NCBI RefSeq assembly: GCF_004217545.1
Contig: NZ_SHKY01000001.1
Location: 3,658,001-3,722,000, forward strand
DNA: 64,000 nt
From: Krasilnikovia cinnamomea
GTDB lineage: Bacteria > Actinomycetota > Actinomycetes > Mycobacteriales > Micromonosporaceae
Direction of reading: 5' to 3'
Positions 8,889 through 18,412 of this stretch are shown one piece after another; positions within the stretch are counted from its first letter, which is position 1, and the number at the start of each line of letters is the position of its first letter. The translations under genes were made by a program, and so were the position numbers. The notes under the pieces are model-generated. The model did no database searches. It was not told the DNA's origin and worked only from the letters and a program-made list of their open reading frames with translations.

Positions 8889-8985
8889 CTCGCGCACCGC
8901 CTGACTCGCGCACCGCTTGGCTCGCGCACCGCTTGACTCGCGCCCCGCTTGGCTCGCGCACCGCTTGGCTCGAGCGCACCGCTTG
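8888..8985. repeat. 16-bp tandem repeat, six copies
   Basis: Units of the type ACTCGCGCACCGCTTG start at 8888, 8904, 8920, 8936, 8952 and 8968 (the last is two bases longer). They fill the gap between the convergent genes at 8520 and 9000, right at the 3' end of both. Confidence 0.9.
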
Positions 8986-8999
8986 GCCTGCCGGGTGCC

Positions 9000-9923
9000 T
9001 CAGTGGGCCTTGAGCCAGCGCAGGATCTCGCCGGTGACCGTCTCGGTCGCCTCGCGGTGCAGGAAGTGGCCGGCGTCCTCGATGAGGCGCCACTCGTACG
9101 GCGCGATGACGTACCGGCCCGAGCCCTGCGCGGTGCGGGGCAGCGTCGCGGTGTCCAGCGCCCCGTGCAGCTGCAACGTGGGCGTGATGAGGGGGCGCTG
9201 CATGAGCTTCACGAACCGGTAGCCCTGCAGGCGCAGCGCCGAGCGGAACACCCACCGGTACGCCTCGAGCGCGCAGAACGCGGCCTGCGGGATCCGTATC
9301 GCCTCCCGGCAGCGGGCCTCGTAGTCGGCGTACTCGTCGGTCTGGGCCCACGTGGGGCCGCTCCACCGGTGCATCAGTTCGCCGATCAGGGCGGCGTTGT
9401 CGCGGGTGAGCACATGCTCGTAGCGCGGTACCTGGAAGCGCAGCACGGGTGAGGTCGCGGCGAACTGGCCGCGCGGGTCGGCGAACAGCGCCGCGCGCAA
9501 CCGCAGCGGGTGGGCGGCGCCCAGCACCACCAGGCGGCTGACCATTTTGGGGTGGAAGGCGGCGGCGGTCCACCCGATCATGCCGCCCGCACCGGCGCCG
9601 ACGATCATGGCGGAGCGCTCGCCCAGGGCGCGGATCAGGCCGGTGACGTCGGCGGCCATGGTGTACCCGTCGTACCCGCGGGGTGGTTTGTCGCTGGCGC
9701 CGTAGCCGCGCAGGTCGATCGCGACGGCGCGGAAGCCCGCGTCGGCGACCTCGGTCATGATGTCGTGCCACGCCCACCAGAACTCCGGAAAGCCGTGCAG
9801 GAACAGCACCAGCGGCCCGGTGCCCGCCTCGACGACGTGGAACCGGCTGCCGTTGGCCCCGACGAAGCGGTGGGTCCACGGACCCTCCACCAGGACGCAC
9901 GACTCGTCCACCTGGGCGCTCAT
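9000..9923 (-). CDS. Alpha/beta-hydrolase fold protein (epoxide hydrolase-like) lacking the nucleophile
   Basis: 307-residue protein with epoxide-hydrolase-like layout: oxyanion 'LHGFPEFWWAWHD' (~residue 38), 'DLRGYGASDKPP', cap region, acid in 'LHGALDTATLP' and catalytic-type His in 'IEDAGHFLHRE'. The nucleophile elbow, normally G-x-D/S-x-G-G, reads V-G-A-G-A-G-G (nt ~9583-9605): glycine sits where Asp or Ser should be. Either the enzyme is catalytically inactive or it uses another mechanism. Start chosen at ATG 9921-9923; the frame is open to 10100 but that extension is low-complexity and overlaps a short tandem repeat. Confidence 0.8.
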   Translation of the reverse strand: MSAQVDESCVLVEGPWTHRFVGANGSRFHVVEAGTGPLVLFLHGFPEFWWAWHDIMTEVADAGFRAVAIDLRGYGASDKPPRGYDGYTMAADVTGLIRALGERSAMIVGAGAGGMIGWTAAAFHPKMVSRLVVLGAAHPLRLRAALFADPRGQFAATSPVLRFQVPRYEHVLTRDNAALIGELMHRWSGPTWAQTDEYADYEARCREAIRIPQAAFCALEAYRWVFRSALRLQGYRFVKLMQRPLITPTLQLHGALDTATLPRTAQGSGRYVIAPYEWRLIEDAGHFLHREATETVTGEILRWLKAH

Positions 9924-10108
9924 GCCGGACAGCCTAGGCGTTGCGTGCCCTCCGGGCAGCGCCCCGGTCGGAAACCTGCCCAAACCCGGCAAGCCTGCCG
10001 GCAACACCCGGCGAGCATCTGACCCGAACACGGACGGCGTCGGAACACGGACGGCACCGGACCCGAACACGGACGGCATCGGAACCATCGGGTCGCACAT
10101 GCCGGGGT

Positions 10109-10138
10109 GGCGCCCGGGGGCAGGAGCCCCCGGGCGCC
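10109..10138 (-). terminator. Terminator of the first M6 peptidase gene
   Basis: Perfect 13-bp stem GGCGCCCGGGGGC / GCCCCCGGGCGCC with an AGGA tetraloop, 14 bases past the stop of the leftward gene. Confidence 0.8.
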
Positions 10139-10152
10139 GCGGGTCGGCGTAC

Positions 10153-12528
10153 TCAGGAAATCTTGATGGTCATGGTGTTGCCGCGCTGGGACAGCACCTG
10201 GATCTTGACCCCGACGGCGGGCAGCTTGACGCCCGACCACGGGATGTCCGCGTCGAAGTACGACCGGGTGTCGTCGAACAGCGGCTGCCCGGCCTGACCC
10301 CGGATGTACGAGGCCTTGCCGTTGATGTGCAGCGTGAACGAATCCGCCTTGGTCAGCCCGAACGTGGCGTCATACAGCTGGATGCGCGAGCGCCAGGGGT
10401 TGCCTTCCAGGTTGTACATGGCCTCGGGATGGGCGTCGATGATCAGGTTGCGGCCCTGGCCCGGGTGCTTGTTGACGTTGTTGTCCTTGAAGGACGTGTC
10501 GTTGTACGAAATGAGCAGGCCCGGCTGGTACGAGAAGTGCTCCACCCAGTCCGGCTTGGTGGAAACCCAACCGAAGTTGTACGGACCGGTCTTCAGGTAC
10601 TTGTCGTACGAGACGTAGTTGCGGTACCCGGCGATGTAGAAGTTGTCGTAGGTGTGCTCGGCCGTGCTGCTTTGCACGCTGAACCCGGCCTGGTTCCACG
10701 CCGGGAGGCCCTCGGCGCCGTCCGTGACGCCGGGAACGCCGTCGACGGTCACCGTGAGGTCGTCGGCGAAGAAACCGCCCGAGGAAACGCCGCCGTCCGT
10801 CCGGTAGTGCAGCCGGACCAGGGGCTTCTTACCCGCGTACGCGGTCAGCGGCACGACCATGTCGGTCCAGGCCGGTTGGGCGCCGGTGAGTGCCGGCAGG
10901 TTGTTGCCGTCGCGGGCGAACGGGGCGCCGCCGATGGTGCCGTCGAGCACGGTCCACGTCTTGCCGCCGTCCGTGGAGGCCTCGGCGTACAGGTAGTCGA
11001 AGTTCTTCTCGATGTTGTAGCGGGCCTTGAGGCTCAGCGTGGCCGAGGCGGCGGTGCTGAGATCGACCGTACGGCTGAGCAACGTGTCGAGGTTGTCGTC
11101 GTTGCCGGAGAAGAACTGGTTGTCGCCCGCGTACGGCGCGCCCAGGTCCCGGGTGACCGTCTTGTCCGGCAGCACCACGACGGCCGCCTGCGCGTTCGCG
11201 GTGTTGTACTCCTGCGGCCCGAGTTCGAGGGTCTTGGTCTTGCCGGCCTTGACGGTCTCGTAGTCGAGCCAGCCGAGCTGCAGCTTGTTCCACGCGCCGA
11301 GGTCGCCGGGGCGGGTGCCGAGCGGCTCACCGGCCGCGTTGAGGCGGCTCTGCGCCATCAGGGTCCAGAACTCGTTGTTGTTGTTCGAGGCGCCGCTGGT
11401 GTCGTAGTCGTCGGGCAGGCCGAGGTCGTGGCCGTACTCGTGGGCGAAGACGCTCAGGCCGCCGTTCTCCGGCTGCATGGTGTAGTCACCGATCCAGAGT
11501 CCGGTGTCGCCGATCTGCGTGCCACCGGCCAGGTTGCCGGCCGGGCCGGTCACCCCGGAGCTGGAGTACGCGTACCAGCGATGCGCCCAGATGGCGTCCT
11601 CGCCCTGCTGCGGGTCGCCGTCGGACTCGTCGCCACCGGCGTGGACGATCTGGAAGTGGTCGAGGTAGCCGTCGGGCTCGTTGAAGTTGCCGTCGTGGTC
11701 GTAGTCGTAGCGGTCGTACCGGTCGAAGCTCTGCAGCTCCGTCTTGATCTGGGCGTCGGTGCGGCCCGCGGCCTTCTGGTCGGCGTACCACTGGTTGGCG
11801 GCGTCGCGGACCAGCGCCCACGCGTTGTGGGTGTCGCAGGCGTTCGGGTCGTTGCAGTTGCGGCCGTACCGGGCCTCGTTGTACTGGACCTTGACCCAGT
11901 CGGAGACCTCGCCCTCGACGCTGTAGCGCCCGGAGGACTGAACCTCGTAGTAGGTCTTCAGGGATTCGACGCCCTTGCCCTGGCCGAAGTAGAGCTGCCG
12001 GTAGTGGTCGCGGTTGTAGTCCGGCTGCCACACGGTCGTGTTGTCGCGGGTGCGGTCGGGCTCGGTGATGTGGTTGTGCAGCGGGCCGTCGAACGTGGTC
12101 GGGCCGGGCTTGGTGGGGTCGGTGTCGACGTCGGGGTAGTCCGGGTGCCGCTCGTTGCCGAACTCGGCGAGGATCACGAATATCTGGTCGGTACGTTCGC
12201 GGCTGAGCTCGACGTACTGGCTCGCGCCGGCCCGGCCGGGGCGCTTGCCGCTCGTGCCGGCGCCTTGCGTCCGGCCGACCTTGGCGACCAGGCTGCCGCC
12301 GCGCCGTTCCGCCTTGAGGGTTCCCTTCAGGATTCCGTTCACGGCCTGCTGGCGCAGTTCGCGGCGCTTCTGTTCCAACGGGTTGGGCCGGTCGTCCGCG
12401 GGCGCTCCGGATCCGACCTGGGCCGGTCCGGGGTCCGCGGGCGGCGCCGCCACGGCCGCGGCGGGAAGCAAGCCCCCGACGCTGGTGACCATCACGGCGC
12501 CGAGCAGTCCAACGACCACCTTGCGCAT
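10153..12528 (-). CDS. Secreted M6-family (immune inhibitor A-type) metallopeptidase, copy 1
   Basis: 791 residues: Sec signal peptide ('MRKVVVGLLGAVMVTSVGGLLPAAAVA'), propeptide-like segment rich in Lys/Arg, and M6 catalytic domain with zinc motif H-E-Y-G-H-D-L-G-L-P-D-D at about residue 363 (HExxHxxGxxD), then beta-rich domains typical of InhA proteins ('SGGFFADDLTVTVDG'). Acidic D-x-D-x-D stretches ('DYDHDGNFNEPDGY') probably bind calcium. Predicted extracellular protease. Start chosen at ATG 12526-12528, where GGAGG lies five bases upstream; longer frames lack a signal peptide at the start. A near-identical 791-residue copy lies immediately upstream. Confidence 0.93.
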   Translation of the reverse strand: MRKVVVGLLGAVMVTSVGGLLPAAAVAAPPADPGPAQVGSGAPADDRPNPLEQKRRELRQQAVNGILKGTLKAERRGGSLVAKVGRTQGAGTSGKRPGRAGASQYVELSRERTDQIFVILAEFGNERHPDYPDVDTDPTKPGPTTFDGPLHNHITEPDRTRDNTTVWQPDYNRDHYRQLYFGQGKGVESLKTYYEVQSSGRYSVEGEVSDWVKVQYNEARYGRNCNDPNACDTHNAWALVRDAANQWYADQKAAGRTDAQIKTELQSFDRYDRYDYDHDGNFNEPDGYLDHFQIVHAGGDESDGDPQQGEDAIWAHRWYAYSSSGVTGPAGNLAGGTQIGDTGLWIGDYTMQPENGGLSVFAHEYGHDLGLPDDYDTSGASNNNNEFWTLMAQSRLNAAGEPLGTRPGDLGAWNKLQLGWLDYETVKAGKTKTLELGPQEYNTANAQAAVVVLPDKTVTRDLGAPYAGDNQFFSGNDDNLDTLLSRTVDLSTAASATLSLKARYNIEKNFDYLYAEASTDGGKTWTVLDGTIGGAPFARDGNNLPALTGAQPAWTDMVVPLTAYAGKKPLVRLHYRTDGGVSSGGFFADDLTVTVDGVPGVTDGAEGLPAWNQAGFSVQSSTAEHTYDNFYIAGYRNYVSYDKYLKTGPYNFGWVSTKPDWVEHFSYQPGLLISYNDTSFKDNNVNKHPGQGRNLIIDAHPEAMYNLEGNPWRSRIQLYDATFGLTKADSFTLHINGKASYIRGQAGQPLFDDTRSYFDADIPWSGVKLPAVGVKIQVLSQRGNTMTIKIS

Positions 12529-12607
12529 ACGTACCTCCGTCGACATGAGCCGAGGTGCGGGTTGAGCACGGTCGGCGATTGTCCACCCCGGGTAACGGGG
12601 CTGACGC

Positions 12608-12621
12608 AGAACGTATGCAAA
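12608..12621 (-). promoter_or_regulatory. Conserved upstream motif of M6 copy 1
   Basis: TTTGCATACGTTCT on the minus strand, 80 bases before the start codon, followed by S-CGTCA-R-CCCC. The same motif occurs 82 bases before copy 2, while sequence between motif and ribosome site has diverged, so it is likely a promoter element or regulator site. Confidence 0.5.
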
Positions 12622-12730
12622 GACATCCATCAATGGAAGGTTTGGAGATCGGTCTGTATCGATGGATCTTGCACATTTGGCAGGCACATCGCGCAAGAAG
12701 CTGCCATCGGGATGTTTCGCCTACAGGAAA

Positions 12731-12758
12731 GAGGGCGGCCCGAGAACGGGCCGCCCTC
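12731..12758 (-). terminator. Terminator of the second M6 peptidase gene
   Basis: Perfect 12-bp stem GAGGGCGGCCCG / CGGGCCGCCCTC with an AGAA loop, 22 bases beyond the stop of the gene at 12781. Confidence 0.8.
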
Positions 12759-12780
12759 CTGGGCGCTGCTGCGGGACGTA

Positions 12781-15156
12781 CTAGGAAATCTTGATCTTCA
12801 TGGTGGTGCCGTTCTGGGACAGCACCTGGATCTTCACGCCCACGGCGGGCAACTTGACGCCCGTCTGCGGGGTGTTCGCGTCGAAGTACGACCTCGTGTC
12901 GTCGAACAGCGGCTGCGCGGCCCGGCCCCGGATCGGCGAGGGCCGGCCACCGACGTGCAGCGTGAACGAATCCGCCTGGGTCAGCCCGAACGGGGCGTCG
13001 TAGTTCTGGATGCGGGACGGCCACGGAGCGCCGTCCACGTTGTACATCACCGCGGGACGCGAGTCGATGATCAGGTTGCGGCCCGCGCCGGGGTGCTCGT
13101 TGACGTTGTTGTCCTCCTGCGAGGCGTCGTTGTACGAGATCAGCAGTCCGGGCTGCAACGCGAAGCGCTCGGCGTAGGCGGGCCTCGACGGGTAGCCGTA
13201 GTGGTACGGGCCGGTCTTCAGGTACTTGTCATACGACACGTAGCTGCGGTGCCCGGCGATGTAGAAGTTGTCGAAGCTCTCCTGGCTCGTGGCGCCGACG
13301 ACCTTGAAACCGGCGGGCGTCCAGGCCCCGGTGTCCTCGGCGCCGTCCGGGGTGCCCGCGACGCCGTTCACCACGACGGTCAGGTTGTCGGCGAGGAAGC
13401 CACCCTTGGCGACCGCGGCGTCCGTCTTGTAGTGCAGCCGGACCTGCGGCTTCTTCCCCGCGTACGCGTTGAGCGGCACCACGACGTCCGTCCAGTTGGC
13501 GCTGGCGCCGGTGATCGCCGGGGTGGTCTTCGAGCCGTCCCTGGCGAACGGGGCGCCGCCCACGGTGCCGTCGAGCGCCGTCCAGGTCCTGCCCGCGTCA
13601 GTGGACGCCTCGACGTACAGGAAGTCGTAGTTCTGCTCGATGTCGTAGCGGCCCTTGAGGCGCAGCGACGCCGAGGTGGCACCGCTGAGGTCGACCGTAC
13701 GGGTCAGCGTGCTGTTCAGCTTCTGGGTGTTGCCCGAGAAGAACTGCTTCTGGCCCGCGTACGGGGTGCCGTGCTGGCGGGTGACCACCTTGTTCGGCAG
13801 CACCACCACCGCGGCCTGCGGCTTGGTGGTGTTGTACTCCTGCGGTCCCAGCTCGATCGTCTTGCTGGTGCCGGCGGTGACCTTCGCGACGTCCAGCCAG
13901 CCGAGCTGCAGCTTGTTCCACGCGCCGAGGTCGCCGGGACGGGTGCCGTTGGCCTCGCCGGGGCCGCTGAGCCGGCTCTGCGCCATCAGCGTCCAGTACT
14001 CGTTGTTGTCCTCGGTGTGGTTCTCGCTGGTGTCGTAGTCGTCCGGCAGGCCCAGGTCGTGGGCGTACTCGTGGGCGAAGACGCTCAGGCCGCCGTTCTC
14101 CGGCTGCATGGTGTAGTCGCCGATCCAGATGCCGGAGGTGCCGATCTGGGTGCCGCCGAGCAGGTTGCCCGCCGGACCGGCCACGTTCTCGCTCTGCCAG
14201 GCGTACCAGCGGTGCGCCCAGATGGCGTCCTCGCCCTGCTGGCGGTCGCCGTCGGACTCGTCGCCGCCGGCGTGGACGATCTGGAAGTGGTCCAGGTAGC
14301 CGTCGGGCTCGTCGAAGTTGCCGTCGTGGTCGAAGTCGTAGCGGTCGTACCGGTCGAAGCTCTGCAGCTCCGCCTTGAGCTGGGCGTCGGTGCGGCCCGC
14401 GGCCTTCTGGTTGGCGTACCACTGGTTCGCCGCGTCGCGGACCAGGGCCCAGGCGTTCTCCGTGTCGCAGGCGTTCGGGTCGTTGCAGTTGCGGCCGTAC
14501 CGGGCCTCGTTGTACTGGACCTTGACCCAGTCGGAGACCTCGCCCTCGACGCTGTAGCGCCCGGACGACTGCGCCTCGTAGTACGTCTTCAGCGACTCGA
14601 CGCCGGCGCCCTCGCCGAAGTACAGCTTGCGGTAGTGCTCGCGGTTGTAGTCGGCCTGCCAGACCGTCGAGTTGTCGACCCGCCGGTCGGGCTGGGGGAT
14701 CCGGTTGTGCAGCGGGCCGTTGAACGTCGTCGGGCCCGGGGTGTTGGGGTCGGTGTCGCGGTCGGGGTAGTCCGGGTGCCGCTGGTTACCGAACTCGGCG
14801 AGGACGACGAAGATCTTGTCGGTGCGCTCCCGGCTGAGCTCGACGTACTGGTCGACGCCGGCCGCGGCGACCCGCTGGCTGCCGAACGCGCCGTTGGTCC
14901 GGCCGACCTTCGCGACGAGGCTCTTGCCGCGGCGTTCCGTCTTGAGGGTGCCCTTGAGGAGGTCGTTCACCGCCTCCTCGCGCAGCTCGCGCCGCTTCTG
15001 CTCCAGGGGGTTGGGCAGGTCCTCCATGGTCACCCGGTGTCCGGCACCGATCCGGCTGGGATCCGCGGGCGGCGCCGCCGTGGCCGCGCCGGGGAACGTG
15101 ACCCCGACGCTGGTGACCATCGCGGCGCCCAGCAGTCCAACGACCACCTTGCGCAC
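12781..15156 (-). CDS. Secreted M6-family (immune inhibitor A-type) metallopeptidase, copy 2
   Basis: 791 residues, same length as its neighbour and similar along its whole length, so the pair is a tandem duplication. Signal peptide 'MRKVVVGLLGAAMVTSVGVTF' (GTG start at 15154-15156, with GGAGG eight bases upstream), zinc motif H-E-Y-A-H-D-L-G-L-P-D-D at about residue 362, 'DFDHDGNFDEPDGY' calcium-type loop, and C-terminal beta domains. The most diverged parts are the propeptide linker ('TNGAFGSQRVAAAG' here) and the segment after the first beta domain. Predicted secreted protease; each copy has its own promoter motif, ribosome site and terminator. Confidence 0.93.
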   Translation of the reverse strand: MRKVVVGLLGAAMVTSVGVTFPGAATAAPPADPSRIGAGHRVTMEDLPNPLEQKRRELREEAVNDLLKGTLKTERRGKSLVAKVGRTNGAFGSQRVAAAGVDQYVELSRERTDKIFVVLAEFGNQRHPDYPDRDTDPNTPGPTTFNGPLHNRIPQPDRRVDNSTVWQADYNREHYRKLYFGEGAGVESLKTYYEAQSSGRYSVEGEVSDWVKVQYNEARYGRNCNDPNACDTENAWALVRDAANQWYANQKAAGRTDAQLKAELQSFDRYDRYDFDHDGNFDEPDGYLDHFQIVHAGGDESDGDRQQGEDAIWAHRWYAWQSENVAGPAGNLLGGTQIGTSGIWIGDYTMQPENGGLSVFAHEYAHDLGLPDDYDTSENHTEDNNEYWTLMAQSRLSGPGEANGTRPGDLGAWNKLQLGWLDVAKVTAGTSKTIELGPQEYNTTKPQAAVVVLPNKVVTRQHGTPYAGQKQFFSGNTQKLNSTLTRTVDLSGATSASLRLKGRYDIEQNYDFLYVEASTDAGRTWTALDGTVGGAPFARDGSKTTPAITGASANWTDVVVPLNAYAGKKPQVRLHYKTDAAVAKGGFLADNLTVVVNGVAGTPDGAEDTGAWTPAGFKVVGATSQESFDNFYIAGHRSYVSYDKYLKTGPYHYGYPSRPAYAERFALQPGLLISYNDASQEDNNVNEHPGAGRNLIIDSRPAVMYNVDGAPWPSRIQNYDAPFGLTQADSFTLHVGGRPSPIRGRAAQPLFDDTRSYFDANTPQTGVKLPAVGVKIQVLSQNGTTMKIKIS

Positions 15157-15237
15157 TACGTATACCTCCGTCGACCGTGCCGGCGTGCTGACCAGCAGCA
15201 GCGGCGGCGTCATCGGCCCCGGGTCCGGGGTTGACGG

Positions 15238-15251
15238 AGAACGTATGCAAA
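15238..15251 (-). promoter_or_regulatory. Conserved upstream motif of M6 copy 2
   Basis: Second occurrence of minus-strand TTTGCATACGTTCT, 82 bases before the GTG start, with the same downstream CGTCA-R-CCCC block as at copy 1. Confidence 0.5.
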
Positions 15252-15373
15252 TAGATCACTCGACGGAAGATCCCGAGGGTGGTTGGGGAGCGAAAAGTTA
15301 TCCGCTGTTAACAAGTCGTGGCCGAAGAATGTAGATCATCAGGGCCGTCAATCGATGAAAAGGGGCGAACCGC

Positions 15374-15408
15374 GACGGCGCCCGGGGCTCCAGGCCCCGG
15401 GCGCCGTC
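15374..15408 (-). terminator. Terminator of acs
   Basis: Perfect 15-bp stem GACGGCGCCCGGGGC with its complement (arms 15374-15388 and 15394-15408), 20 bases past the acs stop codon. Confidence 0.8.
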
Positions 15409-15428
15409 AGTCGGCCGTACTCGAATCT

Positions 15429-17414
15429 TCAGTCCTCGGACTTGCCCGACTTCATCCCGGAGGAGATCAGGTCCATCACCGCGGAGTCCTGCAGCGTCGT
15501 GACGTCGCCCAGCGAACGGCGCTCCGCCACGTCCCGCAGCAACCGCCGCATGATCTTGCCGGACCGCGTCTTCGGCAGTTCGGGCACCAGCATGATCTGC
15601 CGGGGCTTGGCGATCGGCCCCAGCGTCCTGGCGACGTGGTTGCGCAGGTCCTGGATCAGCCGCTCGCCCGCCTCGCCCTCGGTGTCGACGTTGCCGCGCG
15701 GAATGGTGAACGCGACGATCGCCTGGCCCGTGGTCGGGTCGGTCGCGCCGACCACGGCGGCCTCGGCCACCGACGGGTGCGACACCAGCGCCGACTCCAC
15801 CTCGGTGGTGGAGATGTTGTGGCCCGAGACGAGCATGACGTCGTCGACGCGGCCGAGCAGCCACAGCGCGCCGTCCTCATCGCGCTTCGCCCCGTCACCC
15901 GCGAAGTACACCCACTCGTCGCCGTGCCCCGCACCCGCGCCGAACCGCGACCAGTAGGTGTCGATGAACCGCTGGTCATCACCCCAGATCGTGCGCAGCA
16001 TCGACGGCCACGGCTCGCGCAACACCAGGAAACCCCCACCACCATTGGGTACGGAGGTAGCGGTGTCGTCGACCACGTCGGCGGAGATGCCCGGCAGCGG
16101 GGTCATCGCCGAACCGGGCTTCGTCTCGGTCACCCCGGGCAGTGGCGAGATCATGATGCCGCCGGTCTCCGTCTGCCACCAGGTGTCCACGATCGGGCAG
16201 CGGTCCCGGCCGACGTTCGCCCGGTACCACATCCACGCCTCGGGGTTGATCGGCTCGCCGACGCTGCCGAGCAGCCGCAGCGACGACAGGTCGTACTTGG
16301 CGGGGATGTCGTCGCCCCACTTCATCATCGTGCGGATCAGCGTCGGCGCCGTGTAGAGGACCGTCACCCGGTACTTGTCGACGATCTCCCAGAACCGTCC
16401 CTTGTGGGGGGTGTCCGGGGTGCCCTCGTACATGACCTGCGTGGCGCCGTTGGAGAGCGGGCCGTAGACGATGTACGAGTGGCCGGTGACCCAGCCGACG
16501 TCGGCCGTGCACCAGAAGACGTCCGACTCGGGCTTGTGGTCGAAGACCGCGTGGAACGTGTACGAGGCCTGGGTCAGGTACCCGCCCGTGGTGTGCAGGA
16601 TGCCCTTCGGCTTACCCGTGGTCCCCGACGTGTAGAGGATGTACAGCGGCTGCTCGGCGTCGAACGCCTCCGGCTTGTGCGTGGTGGCGGCCCGCTCGAC
16701 CGTCTCGTGCCACCACAGGTCCTTCTCGCCCCACGCGACCTCCTGGCCGGTGCGGCGTACCACCAGCACGTGCTCGACCCCGGGGCAGCGGGCCACGGCC
16801 TCGTCCACGGTCGGCTTGAGCGCGGACGGCTTGCCGCGCCGGTACCCGCCGTCGGCGGTGATGACCACCTTCGCGGAAGCGTCCGTGATCCGGGTGGACA
16901 GGGCGTCCACCGAGAACCCGCCGAAGACGACGCTGTGCATCGCGCCGATCCGGGCGCAGGCCAGCATCGCTACCGCGGCCTCCGGGATCATCGGCAGGTA
17001 GATCGCCACCCGGTCACCGGCCGAGACGCCCAGCTCGGTGAGGGTGTTCGCCGCCTGGCTGACGCTGGTGAGCAGGTCGGAGTACGTGATCGTGCGGGTG
17101 TCGCCGGGCTCACCCTCCCAGTGGATGGCGACCTTGTCGCCGTGCCCCGCCTCGACGTGCCGGTCCACGCAGTTGTACGCCACGTTCAGCTTGCCGCCGG
17201 TGAACCACTTCGCGAAGGGCGGATTGGACCAGTCGAGAACCTGCGTCCAGGGCTCGGCCCAGGACAGGCGCTGCGCCTGCTCTGCCCAGAACCCGAGCCG
17301 GTCGGCGGCGGCCTGGTCGTACGCGGGCGCGGTCACGTTGGCGGCTGCGGCGAGCGGTGCGGGCGGCGGGAACTTCCGCGTCTCGGAGGACAGGTTCTCC
17401 AGCGTCTCGCTCAT
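15429..17414 (-). CDS. acs: Acetyl-CoA synthetase (acetate--CoA ligase, AMP-forming)
   Basis: 661 residues, the normal length for Acs. It activates acetate to acetyl-AMP and then acetyl-CoA in the cytoplasm. Visible family signatures are the N-terminal ACAS_N region ('[20 protein letters not shown]'), the P-loop '[11 protein letters not shown]', 'WWQTETGG', '[13 protein letters not shown]' and the C-terminal '[11 protein letters not shown]', whose lysine is the site of regulatory acetylation in known Acs enzymes. The ATG at 17412-17414 has GAGGAG about nine bases upstream. Single gene with its own terminator. Confidence 0.95.
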   Translation of the reverse strand: MSETLENLSSETRKFPPPAPLAAAANVTAPAYDQAAADRLGFWAEQAQRLSWAEPWTQVLDWSNPPFAKWFTGGKLNVAYNCVDRHVEAGHGDKVAIHWEGEPGDTRTITYSDLLTSVSQAANTLTELGVSAGDRVAIYLPMIPEAAVAMLACARIGAMHSVVFGGFSVDALSTRITDASAKVVITADGGYRRGKPSALKPTVDEAVARCPGVEHVLVVRRTGQEVAWGEKDLWWHETVERAATTHKPEAFDAEQPLYILYTSGTTGKPKGILHTTGGYLTQASYTFHAVFDHKPESDVFWCTADVGWVTGHSYIVYGPLSNGATQVMYEGTPDTPHKGRFWEIVDKYRVTVLYTAPTLIRTMMKWGDDIPAKYDLSSLRLLGSVGEPINPEAWMWYRANVGRDRCPIVDTWWQTETGGIMISPLPGVTETKPGSAMTPLPGISADVVDDTATSVPNGGGGFLVLREPWPSMLRTIWGDDQRFIDTYWSRFGAGAGHGDEWVYFAGDGAKRDEDGALWLLGRVDDVMLVSGHNISTTEVESALVSHPSVAEAAVVGATDPTTGQAIVAFTIPRGNVDTEGEAGERLIQDLRNHVARTLGPIAKPRQIMLVPELPKTRSGKIMRRLLRDVAERRSLGDVTTLQDSAVMDLISSGMKSGKSED

Positions 17415-17653
17415 TGCGGGCGGCTCCTCTGCCGTGCGGGGGGTGGCCTAGGTCTCTTCTGGCAAAACACTAGTTCCGGCGCGGTTGCCCGGCGACCGTT
17501 GCGGGCCGTGGCGCGCGGAGCGGTACCGTGCGCGCGCCGACCGGACAAGTCGTGCGCGGTCCTGCGCGAATCTTGTCACTTGCGAGCCACTTCGCGCACC
17601 CCCCGTTTCGAGCGTGTTTTCTCCGGCAGCCCTTCTCCCGCTACCGTCTAACC

Positions 17654-18412
17654 GTGCCCGCCACGGATCCGCTCGCCGCCCTGCTCGACCTCGCCGACGT
17701 CGCGCCCGCGCTCACCGCCGCCCGCGAACGCGTCGATCAGGCCCTGCGGCACCGCGCCCTGCGCCGTCAGGGCGGCCCGGTCGCCGCCGAGATCAGCCTG
17801 CGCGCGGCCGTCGCCAGCGCCGCCCTCGAAGGCAACCGGTACGACGTGGAGGCGGTGCGCGCCGGCACGGTCACCGACCCGGTCGTGCAGGGTGCGCTGC
17901 GGGTGGCCGAGGCTCTGGGCGGACTCGTGGACCTGTGGCCCCGCGCCCCTCGTCAGGTGCTCGCCAAGCTGCACGTCCTGGCCGCGCGGGGCGCCGTACC
18001 CGATGCCGAGCTGGGCCGCCTCGTCGAGAGCCCCGGCCTCGCCCAGCGGCTGGACGGCCTGGCCGGGCTCGTCGCGGGCAACGAACAGACCCCGCCGCTG
18101 CTGCTGGCCGCGGTGGTCCACGCCGAGCTGCTCACCCTGCGCCCCTTCCCCGGGCCCGCCGGGGTGGTGGCCCGCGCCGCGGCCCGGCTCACGCTGATCG
18201 GGCGCGGCCTCGACGCTCGCGGCCTGGTCGCGGTGGAGTCGGGGCACCTCGCGCGGGAGCCGGAGTACGTAGGCGCGTCCGGCGCCTACGCCACCGGCAC
18301 CCCGGACGGTGTGCGTTCCTGGCTGCGCCACTACGCGGCGGCCGTCGAGGCCGGCGCGGAAGAAATGGTCGCCGTCGCCGACGCGGTACTGGCCACCCCG
18401 TCACCCCGCTAA
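17654..18412 (+). CDS. Degenerate Fic-like protein (often annotated 'oxidoreductase')
   Basis: 252 residues from the GTG at 17654. The all-alpha layout and 'AAVASAALEGNRYDVEAV' resemble the Fic/DOC N-terminal region with its S/TxxxE inhibitory-type segment. The Fic active loop H-P-F-x-D/E-G-N-G-R is replaced by 'LRPFPGPAGVVARAA', so catalytic His and the GNGR signature are gone. AMPylation activity is therefore unlikely. There is no ribosome site, but TACCGT lies six bases before the GTG, fitting a leaderless transcript. Similar genes commonly sit between acs and a HAD-IB phosphatase in actinobacteria (family knowledge), as here. Confidence 0.7.
   Translation: MPATDPLAALLDLADVAPALTAARERVDQALRHRALRRQGGPVAAEISLRAAVASAALEGNRYDVEAVRAGTVTDPVVQGALRVAEALGGLVDLWPRAPRQVLAKLHVLAARGAVPDAELGRLVESPGLAQRLDGLAGLVAGNEQTPPLLLAAVVHAELLTLRPFPGPAGVVARAAARLTLIGRGLDARGLVAVESGHLAREPEYVGASGAYATGTPDGVRSWLRHYAAAVEAGAEEMVAVADAVLATPSPR

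Larger units (their letters stand above)
12529..12780. other. Intergenic region between the two M6 peptidase genes
   Basis: About 250 bases holding, from right to left, the terminator of copy 2 (12731-12758) and the leader/promoter region of copy 1, including the motif at 12608-12621 shared with copy 2. No gene is seen. Confidence 0.6.

Noticed and set aside
9757-15234. Very long rightward open frame (about 1825 codons) across the two M6 genes
   Set aside because: It is a high-GC shadow antisense to two well-supported secreted proteases with signal peptides, HExxH motifs and ribosome sites.
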